Below, piece by piece: positions 1-5,434 of a DNA stretch of 14,577 nt (its first letter is position 1; every line of letters begins with the position of its first letter). The notes beneath the pieces are model-generated. The model was not told the origin of the DNA, made no database searches, and saw nothing but the letters and a program-made list of their open reading frames with translations. This DNA comes from CAZEXD01 sp964516865 (GTDB lineage: Bacteria; Patescibacteriota; Minisyncoccia; Minisyncoccales; Staskawiczbacteraceae), in assembly GCA_964516865.1 (NCBI GenBank), contig CAZEXD010000016.1, positions 1-14,577 on the forward strand. The letters are read 5' to 3'. The position numbers and the translations under genes were made by a program.

Positions 1-292
1 GTATTGCACGGCTCACGGGTTCGGACCTCCCCCCACCTTTCGATGGAGTTCATCCTGCCCATGGTAAGCTCGCCTGGCTTCGGGTCTCGAACATTCGGCG
101 ATTTTTCGCGCTATTAACGCTCGCTTTCGCTATGCCTCCACCCCGAAGGGGCTTAGACAAGCCGAATATTCGAACTCGTTGGCTCATTCTTCAATAGGCA
201 CGCCGTCATCCCGTAAAAGCTTGCGCCCACAGGACTCCGACTTCTTGTAAGCAAATGGTTTCAGGTTCTATTTCACCGGGGTCACCCCCCTG

Positions 293-331
<39 letters not shown>

Positions 332-540
332 GATATCGAGTATTTAGCCTTGGCCGTATAGTTCGGCCTGCTTCCTGCCAGGTTTTCATTCCCGACAGTA
401 CTTAAGAAAAACAGCAAGGAGCGTAAAGTTATTTTTAAATACAGGGCTATTACCTTCTCTGGCGCCCCTTTCCAGGGTGCTTCTTTTAATAACCTTACCT
501 AAGTACTCTCCCTCGGCAAACATTGTATCGCAAGCGATAC

Positions 541-605
541 AGCAAATAGCACGTTGCAAATAGCGAATAGTAAAACTATTTGCCATTTGCTCTTTGCTAT
601 TAGCC
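541..605 (-). other. Third 23S extension: imperfect AT-rich hairpin
   Basis: Between the segment after insertion 2 and the conserved CCTGGAAAGG.GCGCCAGAGAAGG segment lies an extra hairpin. On the plus strand, repeats of GCAAATAGC on the left face CTATTTGCCATTTGC and TTTGCTATT on the right, around a TAAAA loop. Two small perfect hairpins flank it: GTATCGC-AA-GCGATAC at about 526-541 and GCGC-TAAAA-GCGC at about 606-618. It shares no sequence with insertions 1 and 2. Whether it is excised or kept as an expansion segment cannot be told from sequence. Confidence 0.6.
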
Positions 606-650
606 GCGCTAAAAGCGCAATGCTCCCGACGCTATTCCCTTGCAACCCCC

Positions 651-826
651 AACCACACCTCACTATGCTCGGGTGGAATTTTTAATTCTTAATTTTTAAT
701 TTTAAAACAATGACCTAATTTTCAATTTTCAAACGACGTTGTTTAAAAATTTAATCATTAAGAAATTATTTAGAAATTAGAAATTGGAAATTTGTAATTC
801 CATACCAAACGCAGTGAGGTATGGTT
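651..826 (-). other. Intervening sequence 2 in 23S rRNA, paralogue of insertion 1
   Basis: This 176-nt insertion replaces a short hairpin near E. coli position 275, where Gram-positive 23S genes have an AAACC...GGGGTTG stem. Its ends pair as a 14-bp stem with one G-U (651-664 with 813-826). The subterminal sequences CCTCACTATGCTCGG and AAACGCAGTGAGG are shared with insertion 1, as are AT-rich interior words such as AAATTTGTAA. The two therefore look like copies of one element placed about 45 nt apart. No protein is encoded. Confidence 0.85.
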
Positions 827-871
827 AGGTTTAGGCTTTTTCCCTTTTCGCTCGCCACTACTAAGGGAATT

Positions 872-1010
872 ACCACCACGCCTCACTATGCTCGGCGGAT
901 AAAATTTTCACTAAATACTTAAACGCTCAATTTCTCAAACTTAATTCATTAAAAATTAAGAAATTGAAAATTTGTAAATTCCTATGCCGAACGCAGTGAG
1001 GCGCGGTGGT
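872..1010 (-). other. Intervening sequence 1 in 23S rRNA
   Basis: This 139-nt insertion sits where a normal 23S passes directly from the GAAA(C/T)CAA segment to the ATTCCC segment before AGTAGTGGCGAGCG (about E. coli position 228). Its ends form a 16-bp stem with a single G-U pair (872-887 with 995-1010), and the loop is AT-rich. This is the architecture of classical rRNA intervening sequences, which RNase III cuts out without religation. It contains no open frame and no group I intron core that I can see. It is clearly related to insertion 2: both have CCTCACTATGCTCGG on the left (plus strand) and AACGCAGTGAGG on the right. Confidence 0.85.
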
Positions 1011-1292
1011 TTTGGTTTCTTTTCCTCCGGGTACTGAGATGTTTCACTTCCCCGGGTACGCCACGCCGCTTCTCGGTGAAACGGCGTTTACGACGTTTTA
1101 CCGTCGCAGGGTTTCCCCATTCGGAAATCTCCGGATCAAAGGTTGCTAGTCACCTCCCCGAAGCTTATCGCAGACACGCCACGTCCTTCGTCGCCTCGAT
1201 ATCCCAAGGCATCCACCATTTGCCTATAAAATTATTCTTTGAATCAGGATTACCCTGAATCATCGAAAACTTTTTCTATGCGTAATTGTTCA

Positions 1293-1365
1293 CTAAACTT
1301 TTTAAGTTTAGCGAGTAAGATAGATACAGGTTTTGGGTATCTATTCTCTTAATTTTCAAAGAACC
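1293..1365 (-). promoter_or_regulatory. boxA-like element and hairpins before 23S
   Basis: The minus strand reads GGTTCTTTGAAAATT at 1365-1351, closely resembling the TGTTCTTTGAAAAC element found in the leaders and 16S-23S spacers of many Gram-positive bacteria (boxA-like antitermination region). Downstream are two hairpins: GTATCTAT/ATAGATAC (1337-1344 with 1320-1327) and CTAAACTT/AAGTTTAG (1293-1300 with 1304-1311). An antitermination element would help RNA polymerase pass the upstream terminator-like hairpin. Confidence 0.5.
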
Positions 1366-1390
1366 TTCTTTGCTTCTCTTTTCAATCGTC

Positions 1391-1453
1391 GCCTTTCCTG
1401 CTAATTACTAATTTAACGAATTTTTAAAATTATTAGTAACTAGCAGGAAAGGC
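1391..1453 (-). promoter_or_regulatory. 22-bp hairpin in the 23S leader
   Basis: Positions 1391-1412 and 1432-1453 are complementary over 22 bp with a single G-U pair, around a 19-nt AT-rich loop. The stem is long enough to be an RNase III substrate. It closes on itself rather than bracketing the 23S, so it is not the usual 5'/3' processing stem. Confidence 0.6.
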
Positions 1454-1473
1454 CAAATGATAAAGAAATTAAA

Positions 1474-1545
1474 AACCGCTTTCGAAGCGGTTATTCCGAC
1501 ATAAACCTGCATTTGCAGGCAAAAATTCGGACCTTTAGCCGCTTC
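1474..1545 (-). promoter_or_regulatory. Attenuator-like leader structure with intrinsic terminator upstream of 23S
   Basis: In the 23S leader an 8-bp hairpin AACCGCTT/AAGCGGTT with a 3-nt loop (1474-1492) is followed on the minus strand by TTTTTAATTT, an intrinsic-terminator form. An upstream GAAGCGG (1545-1539) can instead pair with CCGCTTC (1490-1484), which removes one arm of the terminator. Between these two arms lie nested helices TCCGA/TCGGA (1531-1527 with 1499-1495) and CCTGC/GCAGG (1519-1506, AAAT loop). The layout is that of a riboswitch or attenuator expression platform. A four-codon frame (ATG GGA AGC GGC TAA) overlaps the first arm and may be chance. I recognise no known riboswitch class. 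Confidence 0.55.
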
Positions 1546-1588
1546 CCATTTTAATAATAATTTTAATATTGTTTCTCATGTGCTTTTT

Positions 1589-1617
1589 ATTTTATTCGAT
1601 TCAAAAAAACTTGTCAA
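1589..1617 (-). promoter_or_regulatory. Promoter of the 23S rRNA gene
   Basis: On the minus strand a perfect -35 TTGACA (1617-1612) and a -10 TAAAAT (1594-1589) are separated by exactly 17 nt. Two adjacent direct repeats of AAGAGTTTGC (plus-strand reading, 1616-1625 and 1626-1635) begin at the -35 and extend upstream, one helical turn apart, where an activator or UP-like contact would lie. Expected transcript start is about 1582, giving a leader of about 340 nt before 23S. This is the best promoter match in the window. Confidence 0.8.
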
Positions 1618-1740
1618 GAGTTTGCAAGAGTTTGCATAGGATACTAACATATTGGAAAATCCAAGGTTGTTTATTGGGTTGTTGTAGGGAATTTTGGAGA
1701 AAAATTAAAATTTTAAAAAAAATTTTCAGAAAAATATTAA

Positions 1741-1770
1741 AAACTGAGCACCTAAACAGGTGCTCAGTTT
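1741..1770 (-). terminator. Intrinsic terminator of the MscS-related gene
   Basis: A perfect 13-bp stem AAACTGAGCACCT/AGGTGCTCAGTTT with a 4-nt loop begins 21 nt after the stop codon of the membrane-protein gene. On the minus strand it is followed by TTTTTAATATTTTT. It separates that gene from the 23S promoter 120 nt further on. The 1771-1791 gap holds nothing else. Confidence 0.9.
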
Positions 1771-1791
1771 AATCGTTCTGAAAATAAGAAA

Positions 1792-2475
1792 TTATTTTAT
1801 TTTTCTTCTAATATTTTCTATCGCCTGAGCCGCTGCCTCTTTTCCGCCAAGACCAAAGGCCAAAGCAACAGAACCAGCAATAGCAGCAACAATCCCATAT
1901 ACTATACCTTTATACAAAATCTGGACCAAATCTGATTTAGGAAGTAATTGGTCTAAAATTAAGAAGACCAAAAAAATCCAGATTGTCCATTTTACAATAG
2001 AGGCCGCAAGCGAAGCATATTCAATCTTCATTCTTTCAACGGTGGCTCTCACTATTTTTTCCACTATATCCGCAATCACTACCCCAACCACAAAAATCAA
2101 AACTGCCACAATCACATTTGGAATATAATTTATCACATCCCTCAAAAGTTCTGCGAATTTCACCAGGTTAAGAATATCAACCGTCAGCAATAAAGTAACA
2201 ATGACAAAAACCCATTTGAAAATAGCGCCGATAAAAGCAGAGGGATCTACTTTTATATCGGCTTTTTCTAGGGCTTTCTGCCAACTTTCTTTGCTAAAAA
2301 GACGGTTGAATTTTAAACCTTTCAAAATTTCGGTTATCAATCTCCCAATTCCAACTGCAATAAAATAACCTATTATAAAAACAACTATAGCCAAAAGAAG
2401 TTTAGGGATAAAGACTAACAACAATTGATTTAAGAATGGTTGAATAATTGCTGAATACCAATCTTCGACTATCAT
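1792..2475 (-). CDS. Small-conductance mechanosensitive channel-related membrane protein (conserved TM helix family)
   Basis: This 227-aa protein has about five hydrophobic segments (residues ~18-46, 80-103, 116-137, 158-176, 187-209) and ends shortly after AFGLGGKEAAAQAIEN (206-221). That ending resembles the pore-lining helix of MscS channels, where small glycine/alanine residues line the pore. The overall form matches the 'conserved TM helix' proteins related to MscS (PF05552-like). The soluble beta and C-terminal vestibule domains of true MscS are absent, so channel activity is inferred only. The start ATG is preceded by GGAG at 8-nt spacing, part of which is paired in a 5' hairpin (2486-2519). 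It is transcribed alone, with a strong terminator behind it. Likely in the cytoplasmic membrane. Confidence 0.8.
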   Translation of the reverse strand: MIVEDWYSAIIQPFLNQLLLVFIPKLLLAIVVFIIGYFIAVGIGRLITEILKGLKFNRLFSKESWQKALEKADIKVDPSAFIGAIFKWVFVIVTLLLTVDILNLVKFAELLRDVINYIPNVIVAVLIFVVGVVIADIVEKIVRATVERMKIEYASLAASIVKWTIWIFLVFLILDQLLPKSDLVQILYKGIVYGIVAAIAGSVALAFGLGGKEAAAQAIENIRRKIK

Positions 2476-2485
2476 TTTATTTACT

Positions 2486-2519
2486 CCGTTAAATAATTTT
2501 TCGCAAAAACATTTAACGG
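2486..2519 (-). promoter_or_regulatory. Hairpin overlapping the ribosome binding site of the MscS-related gene
   Basis: CCGTTAAAT (2486-2494) pairs with ATTTAACGG (2511-2519), and an inner AAAAA/TTTTT extension brings the loop down to a few bases. On the mRNA the 3' arm ends in ...AACGG and the next bases AG complete the GGAG ribosome binding site, so half of the site is in the stem. This could throttle translation. Confidence 0.45.
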
Positions 2520-2567
2520 GGCTAATTTAAATTTTAATTTATTAAATTTAATTTTCGACCTTTTATT

Positions 2568-2628
2568 CGAATTGGATTTTTTCCCGCTTCGCTAGATCTC
2601 GCGCCGCCGGACAAAAAAATCCAATTCG
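2568..2628. repeat. Long palindrome with GC-rich centre between ychF and the MscS-related gene
   Basis: CGAATTGGATTTTTT (2568-2582) and AAAAAATCCAATTCG (2614-2628) form a perfect 15-bp stem around a 31-nt GC-rich loop that can itself fold (CGCTTCGCTAGATCTCGCGCCG). No U-run follows either side, so it is a poor terminator. The rest of the 2476-2760 gap is AT-rich filler and a duplicated ATGACCA word near 2730-2745. A TACAAT-like -10 for the MscS-related gene may lie near 2655-2660, without a convincing -35. Confidence 0.55.
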
Positions 2629-2760
2629 GAATTCATTATTTTATTATGAATTATTGTACCGCAAAAACAATACCCTCTGTGAATAAGTCATAATTTAGGA
2701 ACGGGGATGATCATTAGAGTTTGGTCATTGGTCATTCCTCATGAAGGCGGTGAAGCGTGG

Positions 2761-3825
2761 TTAACCATGTTTAATCTCTATCACATCCCCGTCTTGAACA
2801 ATATAATCTTTTCCCTCAATTCTTATTAATCCCCTTTCCCTTGCTCTCGTATAACCATCATTATCTAATAAAACCTTCCAATTTATAACTTCTGCCTTCA
2901 CAAAATTTTTTTTAAAGTCGGTGTGAATTACTCCACCGGCATCCGGCGCTTTGGCGCCCTTTTTTATTGTCCACGCTCGTGTCTCATCGGATCCAGTGGT
3001 AAAAAAAGTAATCAAATCCAATAACTCATATGATTTTTTAATTAAAATATCAATCTCTGACTCAGGTGGATAACCCAAGGATATTCTCTCTTCTTTTGAA
3101 AATCCCGCTATTTCATATTCTGTTGCCAGATCAACAATTAAATATGACCATTTGTTTTTATGGAAAATTTCCAAAATATTTTTATCAACCTCTTCATCTT
3201 TTCCGTTAAGTAAATATAGTCTTGGTTTTAAAGTCAGTAATTGATAATTATTTAAAACCCTCTTTTCTTCCTCGATAAGGTTTTGTTCAACTAAAATTTT
3301 TTCTTCTGATAAAAAATCTTTGGCTTTCTTTAAAATTTCTATTTCTTTAATCGCCTCTTTTTTGCCCGCGCGAGCATCGCCTTCTAAATTAGTTATTCTT
3401 TTAGAAACGGTTTCTAAATCTTTTAAAATTAATTCAAGGTCTAAAATTGCTTTTTCTTTAAGGGGATTAACTTCATTTTGAACATTTATAATGTTCGGAT
3501 TTTTAAAAGCCCGCAGAACATAAACAATAGCATCTGTCTCCCGAATATTGGCTAAAAATTTATTACCCAATCCTTCGCCCTTGCTAGCACCCTTAACCAG
3601 TCCTGCGATATCAACAAATTCAATAGCAGTATAAATTTTTTTCGCTGAGTTGTTTAATTCAGCCAACTTATCGACTCTTTCGTCCGGAACCAAAACAATA
3701 CCAACATTTGGATCAATGGTGCAAAAAGGATAGTTGGCAATATCAACATCTTTTTTTGTTAACGTTTTAAAAAGGGTAGATTTGCCAACATTAGGAAGCC
3801 CAACGATACCAATAGAAAGAGACAT
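2761..3825 (-). CDS. ychF: YchF/OLA1-family ATPase
   Basis: This full-length 354-aa YchF (family about 363 aa) is a cytoplasmic P-loop protein that binds ribosomes and hydrolyses ATP rather than GTP. Visible motifs are G1 GLPNVGKST (residues 9-17), the switch II/G3 DIAG (72-75) followed by LVKGASKGEGLGNKF, a central helical domain (~120-195) and a C-terminal TGS domain (~275-353, with the typical AWTIKKGAKAP and DGDVIEI). In most YchF proteins the G4 position is NxxE, which is held to favour ATP; here it reads NGKD (207-210), a conservative E-to-D change. The family assignment is certain; the molecular role is only broadly known (translation and stress). Confidence 0.96.
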   Translation of the reverse strand: MSLSIGIVGLPNVGKSTLFKTLTKKDVDIANYPFCTIDPNVGIVLVPDERVDKLAELNNSAKKIYTAIEFVDIAGLVKGASKGEGLGNKFLANIRETDAIVYVLRAFKNPNIINVQNEVNPLKEKAILDLELILKDLETVSKRITNLEGDARAGKKEAIKEIEILKKAKDFLSEEKILVEQNLIEEEKRVLNNYQLLTLKPRLYLLNGKDEEVDKNILEIFHKNKWSYLIVDLATEYEIAGFSKEERISLGYPPESEIDILIKKSYELLDLITFFTTGSDETRAWTIKKGAKAPDAGGVIHTDFKKNFVKAEVINWKVLLDNDGYTRARERGLIRIEGKDYIVQDGDVIEIKHG

Positions 3826-3842
3826 AACTTTTAAGCGTTAAT

Positions 3843-3848
3843 ATTATA
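3843..3848 (-). promoter_or_regulatory. Candidate -10 element of ychF
   Basis: A perfect TATAAT lies 17 nt before the ychF ATG on the minus strand. The -35 region is poor (ACAAAA at 17-nt spacing). If used, the leader would be only about 10 nt and the gene would have no Shine-Dalgarno site. Confidence 0.4.
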
Positions 3849-3879
3849 GAAACTGGATTTAATAGTTTTGTTATTTTTT

Positions 3880-4113
3880 TTAATTCTCATTTTCATCTTC
3901 GGCCGGCAAAATTCCTTTTTTAATATAATCCGGAATTTTTCTAATTTCTATTCTGGTATGTGTAAATTTAGGTGTTTTTCTTTTGTCGGCCGGATACCAA
4001 ACTATTTTTTCGGCAGAAATAAGAGGAATTTGAGAAAATTCTGCAAGAATTTTCCTTTTAACCCGTGTTATGTGGTTTTTCTGCAAGAAAAACTGCCGAC
4101 TGGAAGGAGACAC
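3880..4113 (-). CDS. Unknown small protein or gene remnant
   Basis: This 77-codon frame has a GTG start at 4113 without a ribosome binding site. The segment from about residue 19 onward is rich in K, E, I and P and looks like real coding sequence for this genome (for example AEKIVWYPADKR and a C-terminal EDENEN tail). The first ~18 codons look unlike their surroundings in base composition. I recognise no family. It follows the broken dCTP-deaminase-like gene and may be the 3' remnant of a larger gene. The opposite-strand frame over the same bases is considered a shadow. Confidence 0.35.
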   Translation of the reverse strand: MSPSSRQFFLQKNHITRVKRKILAEFSQIPLISAEKIVWYPADKRKTPKFTHTRIEIRKIPDYIKKGILPAEDENEN

Positions 4114-4133
4114 AGTATGACGCAGGACAGAAA

Positions 4134-4661
4134 CTAGTCTTTAATATATGTGGTTCCACCCTTTTGATTTTGATATTTGCCATTGTAAGGTTTTAATGAT
4201 TTTGATGTGGCTTTGAAAAAATAGATTTGCACAAACGCTAAATTAGGATAAATAATGATTGAATTGTTTGAATTATTTTTTATTTCTAGGGTAATATTGC
4301 CACTAAAACCAAGATTTATATGACCATCAGTATTATGAATTTGAATTCCCGCTCTTGCAATATTACCTTTAGTTTCAATAAAACCCAAAAAAACATTAGG
4401 GATAGTTACTTTTTAAATTGTTGAACCAATCAAAAATTCTCCTGGTTTTAATTTATAACCCTTTTCTGAAATAATAAGTTCTTCGGTTTGGATTTTATCT
4501 CTACTTTGTAAATCCAGAATTTTTGATTTATATTTTAATAACTTGGAGCTTAAGTGCAAATTTATATGATTGCATTTAATATCAAAATCATTTGGAAAAG
4601 GAATAATAATTAATCTTCCTTGTTTCAACAATTCAATAATGCTTTTATCACTTAAAATCAT
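4134..4661 (-). pseudogene. dcd: dCTP deaminase-like gene interrupted by an in-frame stop
   Basis: dCTP deaminase converts dCTP to dUTP for thymidylate synthesis. The first part (4661-4413) has the family N-terminus MILSDKSIIELLKQGRL and KPGEFLIGST, and the second (4388-4134) has GHINLGFSGNITLE and the C-terminal KYQNQKGGT. Between them the same frame continues: the codons read ...GSTI-TAA-KVTIPNVFLGF. A family member normally has Glu at this point, so one GAA-to-TAA change explains the break. Joined length is about 175 codons, normal for Dcd. Other decay or divergence is visible: the QPASxDLRLG motif reads IKCNHINLHLS, and the catalytic RSSxxR motif reads KGNIAR, keeping the Arg but losing the Ser; the catalytic Glu of ITLE is kept. 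It is therefore either a pseudogene or a divergent dUTPase-superfamily member with a read-through stop. Confidence 0.75.
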
Positions 4662-4720
4662 ATGTTCTAAGGTGGAACAACTTTTTTATAAATCTATTGT
4701 TTTTGTCCGAGTAATATTGC

Positions 4721-4815
4721 ACATAACGTCAGGATTATGAGAAGTTGCGACCAACGGGAGCAATTTGGGTGGAGAAGTCTGCAAGACTTCGTAACCTCAT
4801 AATCCTTGTTATATT
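4721..4815 (-). repeat. 95-nt attC-like imperfect palindrome
   Basis: The outer arms ACATAAC (4721-4727) and GTTATAT (4809-4815) pair with one mismatch. An asymmetric spacer (GTC versus T) follows, then a perfect 11-bp stem AGGATTATGAG/CTCATAATCCT (4731-4741, 4796-4806). After an AA bulge comes GTTGCGA/TCGTAAC, and the loop carries a further GAAGTCT/AGACTTC hairpin. The polarity AAC...GTT, the unpaired spacer between two stems and the size match integron attC recombination sites. It lies downstream of the SMR-like gene in the orientation a cassette would have. No integrase gene is in the window, so a transposon end or a structured RNA remains possible. Confidence 0.4.
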
Positions 4816-4864
4816 CCCCTAAGGGCTGAAATTTAGTGCAACGTCCTGAAGGAAAATTTTTGAG

Positions 4865-4878
4865 TTCAGTTTTGCCCC
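4865..4878 (+). repeat. Left copy of a 14-bp inverted repeat flanking the SMR-like gene
   Basis: TTCAGTTTTGCCCC is the exact reverse complement of 5261-5274. It ends one base short of the stop codon of the SMR-like gene. Together the pair brackets a 410-bp segment containing only that gene. Confidence 0.7.
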
Positions 4879-4879
4879 G

Positions 4880-5214
4880 TTAAATTTCAATGAGAATAAC
4901 ACTTAAGATTCCTAAACCTATTCCCACTTTGTTTATTAAAGATAAATCTTCCTTGAAATAAAGAACACCAACCAGAACAACAATAATAAGATTCAATACA
5001 GTAAACACAGAAATTGCTTTAGATACATATTCATATTTTAACGAAATTGCCCAAAAAATGGTCCCAATAAAATAAATCAAAAGTCCAACATAAAGCAAAA
5101 TGTTTTTATTATCAATAGACCATTTTTTAAAAAAATATCTCCAACAATTTCAAGAACGACAGCTAAGGCGATTAAGCCAAAGAAAATAAATTTTAAAGCG
5201 ATTTCTGATGTCAT
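4880..5214 (-). pseudogene. Small multidrug resistance (SMR)-like transporter split by a -1 frameshift
   Basis: From the ATG at 5214 the frame encodes TM1 with the membrane glutamate typical of SMR proteins (LAVVLEIVGDIFLK), then runs out of frame and stops at about 5086. The other frame, in the -1 register, continues ...KKWSIDNKNILLYVGLLIYF and supplies TM2-TM4 to the stop at 4880. Joined at the T7A6 tract (5127-5139) the product is about 110 aa, the normal SMR length, with four helices. The tract reads ATT TTT TTA AAA AAT, which contains a canonical U UUA AAA slippery heptamer. The tryptophan motif of EmrE TM3 is not kept (AISVFTVLN), so the substrate is unknown and the protein may belong to the wider DMT superfamily. 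Either a deletion in a homopolymer (pseudogene or sequencing error) or programmed frameshifting would explain it. Confidence 0.65.
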
Positions 5215-5260
5215 AAAGAAAATTTGTCTGACTAAGTTATAAAATTTATCGAATCAGTAG

Positions 5261-5274
5261 GGGGCAAAACTGAA
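5261..5274 (-). repeat. Right copy of the 14-bp inverted repeat
   Basis: GGGGCAAAACTGAA lies 47 bp upstream of the SMR-like start codon and perfectly mirrors 4865-4878. It sits inside a further imperfect palindrome (AAGTTATA at 5234-5241, TATAACTT near 5280-5287). A 9-bp direct repeat GAATTGAAT follows at about 5272-5280 and 5300-5308. The 5309-5434 stretch has a GC-rich hairpin CCTCG/CGAGG (5395-5411) and no gene. Confidence 0.65.
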
Positions 5275-5434
5275 TTGAATATAACTTGTTTTTAGACGAA
5301 TTGAATGCATAATATCGACCTTTTATTAGTATTAGTTCAGATAATTTCAAAAAACCCTGGAATTACCTATATTTTCTGCCCGCCGAAGCCCAAGCCTCGA
5401 GCGGAGCGAGGGCGAGAAAAAAAGAAATCGTCTA

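Noticed and set aside
386..586. Protein-coding frames inside the 23S region (386-586, 1076-1258)
   Set aside because: They lie on conserved rRNA sequence or its insertions; the amino-acid patterns carry no family signature.
651..1010. Group I or homing introns in 23S
   Set aside because: Insertions are too short for an intron with a core, carry no LAGLIDADG or other endonuclease frame, and are closed by simple terminal stems typical of intervening sequences.
3868..4137. 89-codon plus-strand frame opposite the 77-codon minus frame
   Set aside because: Rich in Phe, Asn and Cys as expected for the complement of AT-rich coding DNA; no ribosome binding site.
4134..4661. Two separate small genes instead of one dcd-like gene
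   Set aside because: Both halves are in the same frame with only 24 nt between, that stretch completes the expected dCTP deaminase sequence, and neither half is a complete domain.
5234..5287. Second attC site upstream of the SMR-like gene
   Set aside because: The arms have the opposite polarity (GTT on the left, AAC on the right) on either strand, so the integron layout does not fit.
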